From: JAWPMT01 sp965229785
Lineage (GTDB): Bacteria; Bacteroidota; Bacteroidia; Cytophagales; Cyclobacteriaceae
Direction: 5' to 3'
Assembly: GCA_965229785.1 (NCBI GenBank)
Contig: CBDDJS010000001.1
Span: 4,340,001 to 4,404,000, forward strand
Length of the DNA stretch: 64,000 bases
In this document: in pieces, positions 1-7,494 of the stretch
Layout of the letters: every line of letters begins with the position of its first letter
Position numbering within the stretch: position 1 is the stretch's first letter
Translations under genes and position numbers: made by a program
Notes under the pieces: model-generated
What the model saw: only the letters and a program-made list of their open reading frames with translations
Database searches by the model: none
Told to the model about the DNA's origin: nothing

Positions 1-147
1 AATGAAGAAGGTCTGATCACAGAATTCAAGGTTTTCATACGACCGATGAAAGGTATCATGAAGGTAGCCACCACGATGCAGAAACAATTGGGCCTAAAAG
101 GCCCAACATTCGCTCAAAGGTTGAAAATGCTTTTTAGTGGAAACTAG
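1..147 (+). CDS. NTF2/SnoaL-like protein, C-terminal fragment
   Basis: Frame 1 is open from the window edge and ends at TAG (145-147), giving the last 48 residues of a protein whose start lies to the left. The stretch ITEFKVFIRPMKGI resembles the last beta strand of SnoaL-like / nuclear transport factor 2 family proteins, which often read 'ITEFKVFVRPL'. This is a small cone-shaped fold used by many enzymes and ligand-binding proteins, so no reaction can be named from the fragment. It converges on the minus-strand gene that ends at 181, with about 33 bases between them. The family call rests on a short motif only. Confidence 0.55.
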   Translation, partial: NEEGLITEFKVFIRPMKGIMKVATTMQKQLGLKGPTFAQRLKMLFSGN

Positions 148-180
148 CCTCTGTGATAAGACGTTTTCACAACTTCTTGT

Positions 181-1119
181 CTAATTTTTCAACTGCCGAA
201 GTTCCTTTTCCAGCTGTTCAATTCGGACTTGCTGTGCTTTGTTTTGTTTATTTTGTTCAATCAAATAGAGGGTCAATTCTTCGATCTTTTGTAGCAATTT
301 CGCATCCATATCCCCAAGGTTGACGCCAGTCTCCATAATTTCTTGCTCATTTGGAATTTCAGGCAGGTGACCTTTTCCCGTAATATGTGCTTCCACTTCT
401 TCCAGTGTGGGCAATTGATAATCCTCCTCAAACACAAAATCAGACCAACCGTCTGCTTCAACAGTGATTTCTCTGGCTCCAATCGACCCATCGACTCTCA
501 ATAAGTGCTTACCACTAAGGTCAGTTGTACCAATTCCAAGCTTTCCAGTTGCTCCATCCAACAACATTAAGGTCTGATTATCTCTTAACCACGAGATATA
601 GGATTGTCCAGGTACGTTAGTTGCCAGGTACATACGCATTCTTTGAAGGTTAGCGGCATGTCCACCATTGATCACAAGAGATAACCCTCCATTGGTTGAC
701 TCTAACCCAGGGTATTTTCCACCTTGAACCAAGGTAGCGCCTCTCTTCAATCCAAAAGTTGGATAAAAATTGGATACATCTATGAGAGCGACCTCACTCC
801 AATTCCCCCAGGAAGCGGAGTTGGATGCTCCGGTACGATAAAATACGCCTCCATCATTGAAATTCAACTGATGATGATTGTTTCCTGATCCATCATTAGA
901 CCAGGGTGCTAGTGTAAGCAAACCCGAGTAAGTCCCAATCCCAGGTACCCCAATGGCATTTCGTTCTTTGAATTCGAATCGAACCCCGTGAGCATAGGCA
1001 GCGTCGTTCGGCCTTGAGGCAGTACTTCTGGTATCAATTCTTAATAATTTGGTTGCCTCATTCTGTGCGAAGGAAGAAAATGACAGACCAATGAATAGTA
1101 AATAAATGAATGTCTTCAT
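181..1119 (-). CDS. Secreted tail-fibre-like protein with C-terminal coiled coil
   Basis: 312 residues. An N-terminal signal peptide (MKTFIYLLFIGLSFSSFAQ) indicates export. The middle (about 25-190) is rich in Gly, Asn, Ser and Trp and looks like a beta-structured fibre or pyocin-knob-type region. From about residue 193 comes GKLGIGTTD, then a conserved Bacteroidota tail with LPTLEEVEAHI and GHLPEIPNEQEI, and finally a coiled coil of about 40 residues beginning KLLQKIEELTLYLIEQNKQ. This C-terminal pattern is common in exported Bacteroidota proteins resembling the chaperone region of phage tail fibres. Many are annotated simply as tail fibre domain or hypothetical. No other phage genes are nearby, so it is probably a cell-surface fibre. 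The start is an ATG directly before the signal peptide. Confidence 0.7.
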   Translation of the reverse strand: MKTFIYLLFIGLSFSSFAQNEATKLLRIDTRSTASRPNDAAYAHGVRFEFKERNAIGVPGIGTYSGLLTLAPWSNDGSGNNHHQLNFNDGGVFYRTGASNSASWGNWSEVALIDVSNFYPTFGLKRGATLVQGGKYPGLESTNGGLSLVINGGHAANLQRMRMYLATNVPGQSYISWLRDNQTLMLLDGATGKLGIGTTDLSGKHLLRVDGSIGAREITVEADGWSDFVFEEDYQLPTLEEVEAHITGKGHLPEIPNEQEIMETGVNLGDMDAKLLQKIEELTLYLIEQNKQNKAQQVRIEQLEKELRQLKN

Positions 1120-1481
1120 AGTTGTATTAGCTTATTGTTTCAGTCATGCCCTTATAGTTGTTGTAAAGGCGAATGTTTTGTGTCAATTACAAATATGATG
1201 AAAAAAGGGATCATATGGAAAATCTGTGGAGTAATGATATTGTTCCAATGATCTCCAGCTAATTAAGTTAATGAGTTTATTAAGTTTTCCTCGATCAAAA
1301 GGACTTTAGTGTCGCTCTGGTGAGCGATTTTGGAGCTGAATATCCATTGCATTCAATACCGGATCCAATTGATAAATTGAATATCTTGTTGATGGTCCTC
1401 AGAAAAATTGCTTGGTCTGAAAAAAAACGCTCAGCCCAAGAAACCGAATTGATTTACTATCCCTGGAAATGGGATTTTTAC
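1120..1481. other. Intergenic stretch of about 360 bases
   Basis: It separates two minus-strand genes and must carry the promoter of the fibre-like gene ending at 181. I see no convincing protein: short open frames here have no recognisable composition or motif, and one plus-strand frame runs antisense into the next gene. No hairpin with a T-run and no RNA gene was recognised. Confidence 0.5.
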
Positions 1482-1829
1482 TCAATGAAATTGCTCTTTC
1501 AGAAAGCGCCCGATTTCTTTTTGTAATGCCATACTTTTTGGTGGATAGGCCACGTCTTCTTTTAACAGAAAGGGTAAAAAGATTATCGCAAATTCCGTCA
1601 TTCCCAGAAACATCAAAAGGCTTCCAAAAGCATTGGAAGGGGTCCAATCAATGGCAACTTCATTTTCATCAATGGACAACTGAGCGCCGACTAATGTTGA
1701 TTTACCAACAATAATGCTTTGCTGGTCTGCACCATAGGTACGAACTGAATACTTACCTGAAAATCGATCTTTCAATACGGCTGTGATTTCGTTAACTGAA
1801 GGAAGTGGTTGGGAAAATTCGATTCTCAT
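1482..1829 (-). CDS. Small hypothetical membrane protein
   Basis: 115 residues, not recognised. The first 67 residues look like a compact soluble alpha/beta domain (MRIEFSQPLPSVNEITAVL at the start). One hydrophobic segment follows at about 69-87 (LLMFLGMTEFAIIFLPFLL), then a short basic tail. It is probably a single-pass inner-membrane protein. The ATG start is the first in frame, and the protein has ordinary composition, which supports real coding despite the lack of a family match. It lies 54 bases downstream of the DUF2185 gene on the same strand, so the two may be co-transcribed. Confidence 0.6.
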   Translation of the reverse strand: MRIEFSQPLPSVNEITAVLKDRFSGKYSVRTYGADQQSIIVGKSTLVGAQLSIDENEVAIDWTPSNAFGSLLMFLGMTEFAIIFLPFLLKEDVAYPPKSMALQKEIGRFLKEQFH

Positions 1830-1883
1830 CTTGTTTTTAGTTGGTTATCAACTTGAAGATACGACGAAAATCAAGTTTAGTTA

Positions 1884-2219
1884 TTATTCATCGATCAAGA
1901 CAAACTCATTTTTACTTTCAACTCGCTCGAACTCACTTCCTACTGGTGCATCTAAATAAGGAAGGATGGCTCCATCATAATTAACGATTGTATTTATATC
2001 ATATATCGAAATGTTTCTAGGGTCATTTACATATTCATCTGACTCGTCGCCAGCGAAAAAACGCCAACCACTATCGATATCTCGAGTTGGCGATTCTCGG
2101 CACATGTACCCAATGCTGTCTCCTTGAACGGTAATCCGATCTGTAGCGAAACATGCTCCTCGATTCGGAGCCATTTCAATGATCTCTTCTGCTTTAAGTT
2201 TATACTTTTTCTGAGTCAT
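1884..2219 (-). CDS. DUF2185 (Imm33-like) domain protein
   Basis: 111 residues, almost entirely one DUF2185 domain. Typical family stretches are visible: GACFATDRITVQGDSIGYM (about 21-39), DSGWRFFAGDESDEYV (about 49-64), NISIYDINTIVNYD and a final LDAPVGSEFER. DUF2185 overlaps the family also called immunity protein Imm33, which in some genomes sits beside polymorphic toxins. No toxin is visible here, so an immunity role is only a possibility. No signal peptide or membrane segment is present, so it should be cytoplasmic. It is 55 bases past the end of the permease gene on the same strand. Confidence 0.8.
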   Translation of the reverse strand: MTQKKYKLKAEEIIEMAPNRGACFATDRITVQGDSIGYMCRESPTRDIDSGWRFFAGDESDEYVNDPRNISIYDINTIVNYDGAILPYLDAPVGSEFERVESKNEFVLIDE

Positions 2220-2274
2220 GAAGCTCTGGTAATATCTGACTGATTGATCAAAGATATTCGGTTCTCAACAGCGC

Positions 2275-4905
2275 TCATTCATCCCGTAAAGATTCAATCG
2301 GATTCGATACAGACACACGGAGCGTGCGGGCCCAAACCGTAATCAGCGCAACAACCATAATAACCAGTGCCGGAACAATGAAAAGCAATGGATTCATTTC
2401 AATTCTAAAGGCATATCGACCCAACCAGTACTGAATCAAATAGACCGTTACCGGCATCGCCACACCTATACCCACTACAATAAGAAGTATAAACTCTTTT
2501 GAGATCAAACTTACAATCTGAGTCACGGAGGCCCCCAGTACTTTCCGGATACCAATTTCTTTGGTCCTTTTTGCCACCGTAAATGAAGCCAAACCAAACA
2601 GCCCAAGACATGTGATGATCAATGCGAATACACTTAAACTTCCCAACACTTTGCTAAACCGCTCGTCAGCCTCGTACTCAAGGCCAAATTTTTCATCAAG
2701 AAAAAAGAATTCATAGGGGCTATTGGGAAAAATCGATTCGTACCGGTCTTCTATCACGGCCAGTTGTTTTGGGAGGTTCTCCGTGTTGATTTTTACACTG
2801 ATGTACTCACCCCATTTACCCTGATTGGGAGGAAAAATCATAGCGATGTGGTCGTTTTTGATATCAGTTTGATGGAAGTTTTTGATCACACCTACAACCC
2901 GTGGTTGAGTTTCGAAGAGGTCCAGTTTCCTACCGATGATTTCTTGAGGGTCAAAAAATCCCCATAATCGAACCGCTTCTTCGTTCACCATGATCGAATT
3001 GTCCATTGAATCTGCCAACTGGAAATTTCGTCCTGCCACGATCTCCATTTGCAGCGTTTCAATAAAGGCCGTATCCATGAAAAAATAATAGAAATTGAAA
3101 TTTCTTTCTTCCGTTGAACCGATGACATTGATGCCCGTGGTACTCCCCATCTGAGAAGTGGGTAAACCTGGCACCACATTCGACAATGCTGCTCCATTTA
3201 CGAAAGACAATTGACTTACTTCATTCCGAAAGGTTTCAAATTTGTGCATTTCGGCTCCAATGGGCGCCCTAATCACCATTACCTGCTCGAAATCGGCTCC
3301 TTTATCCAATGTTCTGAGGAATTGCAACTGCTCGTTTGCCGTAATGGTTTGTACTAAAAGAAAAAGAGCAATGGCAAACTGAAAGATCACCAACCCTTTC
3401 CTCAGAATGGACCCTGATTGACTATGTGTGAATTTGCCACGCAAGCTGGTTACCGGCTTAAATCTTGCCAAAATGAATGCCGGGAACGAACCAGAAAGCA
3501 ACACACTCACTGCAAACAAGGAAATCAAGGTCGACCAAAAATCCCCTTCTTCTAAAATCATCAGCTGTTCCGGGAGCCCGGAGAGCATTTTGAAAGGTTT
3601 TGAAAATACTCCCACCAATACCACCGTGACCACCACTGACAGGAAGTTGATCACCATAGATTCGGTAAAGAACCGTGCCCTAAGTTGTCCTACGGATGAA
3701 CCAATTACTTTTCTGATCCCCACTTCTTTCGCTCGATCCAGTGATTTGGAAGTAGATAAGTTGATATAATTGACCATCGCGATCAAAATCACCATTATGG
3801 CTACACCCAAAAGGAAATATACAGTGGTGGCATCCCCGTTTTTCTCGATCTCAAAGGACTTGTCAGAATACAGATGGATGTCCTTCATGGCTTGAGCAAT
3901 GACTCGCTCATTTTCAATTTTTTCTTCCTGGATCAGCTTCAGAGAAAAAGGCAACATCGCTCTTACGAAATCGGGGATACTGTGCTCATCATTAAGTTTA
4001 AAATAGGTATAAGTCGTATTCGATGCCCATGGATCCCCCCGCTCCTTCAGAAACTTTTCTGAGGTTTTGTAGGATACCAGAATATTCACTTTGAGGTGTG
4101 TATTGGGAGGACTATCAGGAATGATACCAACTACTTTTGCCTTGAAGGCATATAGATCCACTGTTTGTCCAATGATCTCTGTCGTACCGAAGTACCTCAA
4201 GGCATTGGATTCTGTGAATACTATCTGGTTTGGCTCCTGAAATATCGTTTCAGGATCTCCGGCAATCAATGGATAGTGAAACATCTCAAAGAAAGACGGA
4301 TCTACGGAAAACGCCCCTTCCATGAGTCGATAAGTTTCTCCATCTTCCTTCGTTTTGAAAATCACTTCATCCAATTCGAAGGCATGCGTATACTCCTCTA
4401 TTTGAGGAAATTCTTCTTCCATTAAAGGTCCCAGCGGATGGTAGGTTTCACAATCCTGGGCTACTACTGTTTCTCCGTCCAGATAGTCCATCGTGATCCT
4501 GACCATACGGTCTGCATTCGGATTATAGGATTCATAGCTCGTTTCAAACTGGACGTACCAAAAGATCAGCAGTGAAATAGCGAATGCCGTGGCCAGGCCA
4601 ATTACATTAATGGCCGTATACAACCTCTCTCGTCTGACCAATCGAATCGAGGTTTTGATGTCATGTAAGAACATGGTATAAGTGTTGAGTTTTTGACTTT
4701 TGAGTGATTTTAAAATGCCAGGCCGTAGAAACTTGATCGCCTGCCAGGCATAGCACCACCGTGCTTTTTTAGGACCTTTTTCCAGTAATAATTCTTCAAA
4801 CTGCTCCGCCAGATCCCCCAATACAAATTCTATCAGCTCTTGCTTGCAAACTCGTTGCAAGAGCCAGATGATCCACCTTGGAGGCGAAGTTTGAGGTTTG
4901 ATCAT
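2275..4905 (-). CDS. ABC transporter permease with prefix domain (FtsX/MacB type)
   Basis: 876 residues from the ATG at 4905. Order of parts: an N-terminal helical 'permease prefix' region (about 1-70, with ELIEFVLGDLAEQFEELL), a first membrane helix near 95-115, a MacB-like periplasmic domain (about 118-365), three membrane helices of a first FtsX module containing AKEVGIRKVIGSS, a second periplasmic domain, and a final FtsX module with RTKEIGIRKVLGAS. The protein ends in LRDE. The family forms the membrane part of MacB-like transporters that act on periplasmic substrates. The start is chosen because its A is shared with the padR stop (TGATG overlap), implying translational coupling; a longer frame upstream would lie inside padR. 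No ATP-binding subunit is encoded nearby. Substrate unknown. Confidence 0.88.
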   Translation of the reverse strand: MIKPQTSPPRWIIWLLQRVCKQELIEFVLGDLAEQFEELLLEKGPKKARWCYAWQAIKFLRPGILKSLKSQKLNTYTMFLHDIKTSIRLVRRERLYTAINVIGLATAFAISLLIFWYVQFETSYESYNPNADRMVRITMDYLDGETVVAQDCETYHPLGPLMEEEFPQIEEYTHAFELDEVIFKTKEDGETYRLMEGAFSVDPSFFEMFHYPLIAGDPETIFQEPNQIVFTESNALRYFGTTEIIGQTVDLYAFKAKVVGIIPDSPPNTHLKVNILVSYKTSEKFLKERGDPWASNTTYTYFKLNDEHSIPDFVRAMLPFSLKLIQEEKIENERVIAQAMKDIHLYSDKSFEIEKNGDATTVYFLLGVAIMVILIAMVNYINLSTSKSLDRAKEVGIRKVIGSSVGQLRARFFTESMVINFLSVVVTVVLVGVFSKPFKMLSGLPEQLMILEEGDFWSTLISLFAVSVLLSGSFPAFILARFKPVTSLRGKFTHSQSGSILRKGLVIFQFAIALFLLVQTITANEQLQFLRTLDKGADFEQVMVIRAPIGAEMHKFETFRNEVSQLSFVNGAALSNVVPGLPTSQMGSTTGINVIGSTEERNFNFYYFFMDTAFIETLQMEIVAGRNFQLADSMDNSIMVNEEAVRLWGFFDPQEIIGRKLDLFETQPRVVGVIKNFHQTDIKNDHIAMIFPPNQGKWGEYISVKINTENLPKQLAVIEDRYESIFPNSPYEFFFLDEKFGLEYEADERFSKVLGSLSVFALIITCLGLFGLASFTVAKRTKEIGIRKVLGASVTQIVSLISKEFILLIVVGIGVAMPVTVYLIQYWLGRYAFRIEMNPLLFIVPALVIMVVALITVWARTLRVSVSNPIESLRDE

Positions 4906-5237
4906 CAGATCGAACTCATTTGCAGTTGAGGGATCAATTTCCACAACTCGGTTCTGGCTTCTTTCATTTCTTTCAACAGGGTTAGTCCGGCATTCGTAAT
5001 CTGGAAATAGCGTTTCCTTCTCCCTCCTCTTGAGGAAGTCGCCCCTCCAACCGTTGAAGACACCAGACCTTTTTCTTCCAGACGGTAAAGCGTCACATGA
5101 ACCGCACTAAGGCTCACATCCCGGTTTTGGTGCTCCTTGATGGCTTTCACAATGGTATTGCCATAAGCTTCATCTTTCAGTAAAATGACCATTGTGACAA
5201 TTAGCTCTTCGAACTCTCCCAGGTACAATTTTCCCAT
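4905..5237 (-). CDS. PadR family transcriptional regulator
   Basis: 110 residues, cytoplasmic. It begins MGKLYLGEFEELIVTMVILL and carries the PadR winged-helix pattern: AYGNTIVKAIKEH, then the recognition helix and wing (LSAVHVTLYRLEEKGLVSS), then RGGRRKRYFQITNAG before a C-terminal helix. PadR proteins usually repress a neighbouring transporter or detoxification gene until a ligand binds. The ATG at 5237 fits the family N-terminus exactly; the open frame extends 99 codons further upstream, but that part has no family character and crosses the promoter repeats. It is coupled to the downstream permease by a one-base stop/start overlap. A related PadR gene heads the permease operon at 31,863-32,192. 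Confidence 0.9.
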   Translation of the reverse strand: MGKLYLGEFEELIVTMVILLKDEAYGNTIVKAIKEHQNRDVSLSAVHVTLYRLEEKGLVSSTVGGATSSRGGRRKRYFQITNAGLTLLKEMKEARTELWKLIPQLQMSSI

Positions 5238-5297
5238 TTGTATATAAGTTGTTAAACAAATATACGGATCATTTCTATATAAGTTGTTAAACAAATA
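5236..5297. promoter_or_regulatory. Duplicated operator-like element in the padR promoter
   Basis: Two copies of a 27-base element with one mismatch (5236-5262 and 5271-5297) lie 35 bases apart directly upstream of padR; the inner 22 bases (5241-5262 and 5276-5297) are identical. Each copy contains the near-palindrome TTGTTAAACAA. The reverse strand of 5257-5264 reads TATATTTG, which matches the Bacteroidota -7 consensus TAnnTTTG. The first copy reaches the padR start codon. A repeated palindromic element overlapping a promoter suggests binding sites through which PadR represses itself and the permease. Operator function is inferred. Confidence 0.55.
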
Positions 5298-5423
5298 GAT
5301 TTTATGGTTCTCAGTAGGGTCATCCCAGCACTCTTTAATGTCAGGAATCCGATATCCCCAAGATATTTTGAACAAGAGTTCCTTTTCCTTGTCACAAAAA
5401 GCAAACTGCTCTGTCTTATGTAA

Positions 5424-6473
5424 ATGAATAAGATGAAAGACATGAGTGAAACTGAAATGAGGACCTTTGCGAAGGGAATGATGACCACACTGCACAGGTA
5501 TAAGCAGACTTCCTACAGAAAGGCTTTCTGGCAATTAAGCAATTCCGTCATTCCGTTCATTGGGCTATGGATCGCTATGTATCATGCCTTCTCCTATAAT
5601 CTTCTGTTGTTCTTCGGACTTGGCATCATCAATATGTTCTTTCTGGTGAGAATATTCATCATTCAACATGATTGTGGCCATCACTCTTTTGTAAAATCAA
5701 AAAACATCAGAAATGCCATTGGATTTTTGTGCAGCATCTTCAGTGCCATGCCTTATTCTTATTGGGCCGACTCTCATAGTTTTCACCACAACCATAATGG
5801 GAAATTGGAAAATCGGGACATAGGTGATATCAATACACTCACGGTGAATGAATACCAGACAATGAACAAGTGGGATCAATTGAAATACAAAATTTTCCGT
5901 TTCCCACCCGTCACCTTTTTGATCGGCCCAATCATTTACTTCATCAGAAACATGAGGTTCCCGCTGGTCATCCTGAATAACAAAAAGGGAAGGGCTTACT
6001 GGAGTGTTATGCTAAACAATGTCATGGTTATTGGAGGTGTGATCTTGCTTTGTGTATTGCTTGATTGGAAAGCTGTTCTGGCCACGTATCTGACTGTCCT
6101 CTACTTTTTCTCAGTGATAGCCATTTGGTTCTTTTTCGTACAACATCAACACGAAAATGGCTATAAAAGATGGGAAGAAAACTGGGATCACTTTGTAGCC
6201 GCCTTAAAGGGGAGCACTTATTACAAACTCCCCAGGTTGATGAATTGGCTGACGGGTAATATTGGTGTACATCACATTCATCATTTATACTCTGCCATTC
6301 CCAATTACAATCTTGTGCGATGCATTGAAGAAAATCCGGAGTTCAGTAAATACACAACAGTGGTCACATTCAGAGAAAGCCTGAAATTCATGAACCACAA
6401 GTTATGGGACGAGGATAACCAGCGAATGATCACTTTCCGGGAGTACAGAAAATCCTACGCTAAAGCCGCCTGA
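5424..6473 (+). CDS. Membrane fatty acid desaturase
   Basis: 349 residues. All three histidine boxes of the di-iron membrane desaturases are present: HDCGHH at 82-87, HSFHH at 118-122, and HHIHH at 283-287. Hydrophobic segments lie at about 40-80, 105-115, 165-175 and 195-240. The spacing and the GKLENRDIGDI stretch after the second box look like acyl-lipid desaturases of the delta-12 or omega type, which insert double bonds into membrane fatty acids using O2 and an external electron donor. It is divergent from padR with 186 bases between them. The start is uncertain: ATGs at residues 1, 4 and 7 are all possible and none has a strong ribosome site. Regiospecificity cannot be read from sequence. 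Confidence 0.87.
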   Translation: MNKMKDMSETEMRTFAKGMMTTLHRYKQTSYRKAFWQLSNSVIPFIGLWIAMYHAFSYNLLLFFGLGIINMFFLVRIFIIQHDCGHHSFVKSKNIRNAIGFLCSIFSAMPYSYWADSHSFHHNHNGKLENRDIGDINTLTVNEYQTMNKWDQLKYKIFRFPPVTFLIGPIIYFIRNMRFPLVILNNKKGRAYWSVMLNNVMVIGGVILLCVLLDWKAVLATYLTVLYFFSVIAIWFFFVQHQHENGYKRWEENWDHFVAALKGSTYYKLPRLMNWLTGNIGVHHIHHLYSAIPNYNLVRCIEENPEFSKYTTVVTFRESLKFMNHKLWDEDNQRMITFREYRKSYAKAA

Positions 6474-6523
6474 TAAACTTTTGATAGCGACTTCCGGTAT
6501 TGCAGTAAATTCGAATGTGATGA

Positions 6524-7471
6524 TCAATCAATCTTTAACAGGCGTAATACGTGGATCCCTTCATCAGATCGGACTCGGACAACATATGAACCCCTGCTCA
6601 AGGAAGTGTCAGGAGCAATGAGCCATTCCCGGGGACTGATCTTCGTAACAGAGACAGGCACAACCGATCCCTGGAGATCCAGTAATTCAAGGCCTTCAAT
6701 GGATGCACTACTTTCAACGGTAAAATATTCAATTACAGGATTCGGATATATTTGAACAAGTTCATCGTCTGAAGGATGTATCTCCGCATGCAGTACAACA
6801 TCAACGATCAAATCATACGTGGTGATAACCGTTTTGTCTTCCGAAACCACCTGGTAAATGATGTCAGGTTTGGACAGGTCCACGACTGAAGTTGCGCTGA
6901 CCTGTTCTATCCCATCGATCCACACAGATGCCCCTTCAGAAACCTGAAATGACGGCTGGACTTCACCAATTAAATCCTGATCGCCAAAAACTACCTGAAC
7001 CTCTTCCCCAATGATTGTTGTGGATTGCGCTGTAGGAAAGAAAATGCTCAGTAGTTCAGCCTCTGAACTCAACACTACATTGGACCAGAAAAATGGTACC
7101 TCAAGACTTCCCACCAGCTCATTGGTTTCGAATAAGGTACTATCAACTGCTGATATGACCGTATCCTGACTGCTATCGTAGATCTGAAAATGAATGCTAT
7201 CTCCTTCATCGTTGCTGTAGACGATCAAAAACACAGCGTATGCGTCAATCTCCTCAACATAGCTGGGGCTAGCTACCCCTCTGATCTCCTCACCTACCAT
7301 CGCTGCTACGATATCCAGTGAATCCGCAGATTGCTCCCGGTCAATGGTGACAAAACCTGTAAACACCATGGAATTTGAATATTCAGCGGGATTGACTGAC
7401 CAGCTTGGTGCCTGCGCGAGTCCACTCCAGCTCACGAGTATCAAAACGAAGCAAAAACAGTTCTTGAACAT
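6524..7471 (-). CDS. T9SS-sorted secreted protein sharing a domain with the upstream giant
   Basis: 315 residues from the ATG at 7471, which is preceded by a clear AGGAG site and followed by a signal peptide (MFKNCFCFVLILVSWSGLAQ). An in-frame start 12 codons upstream would overlap the neighbouring gene and spoil the signal peptide. Residues of about 20-130 (WSVNPAEYSNSMVFTGFVT ... GEEIRGVASPSYV) match a domain of the 2,777-residue neighbour in order and spacing. The last 75 residues form a type A T9SS sorting domain (VQIYPNPVIEYFTVES), so the protein should cross the outer membrane by type IX secretion. It is the last gene of an apparent operon, 23 bases after the giant gene. Function unknown; a surface or adhesive partner of the giant is the simplest guess. 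Confidence 0.75.
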   Translation of the reverse strand: MFKNCFCFVLILVSWSGLAQAPSWSVNPAEYSNSMVFTGFVTIDREQSADSLDIVAAMVGEEIRGVASPSYVEEIDAYAVFLIVYSNDEGDSIHFQIYDSSQDTVISAVDSTLFETNELVGSLEVPFFWSNVVLSSEAELLSIFFPTAQSTTIIGEEVQVVFGDQDLIGEVQPSFQVSEGASVWIDGIEQVSATSVVDLSKPDIIYQVVSEDKTVITTYDLIVDVVLHAEIHPSDDELVQIYPNPVIEYFTVESSASIEGLELLDLQGSVVPVSVTKISPREWLIAPDTSLSRGSYVVRVRSDEGIHVLRLLKID

Positions 7472-7494
7472 ACCAGCTCCTATTAGATGTAAAC

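Noticed and set aside
1320..1526. Plus-strand open frame next to the 115-residue gene
   Set aside because: It runs antisense into that gene and has no plausible start site, signal or motif.
5238..5534. Longer version of the first PadR protein (209 residues)
   Set aside because: The extra N-terminus covers the promoter repeats and overlaps the divergent desaturase gene; family proteins begin at MGKLYLGEFEE.
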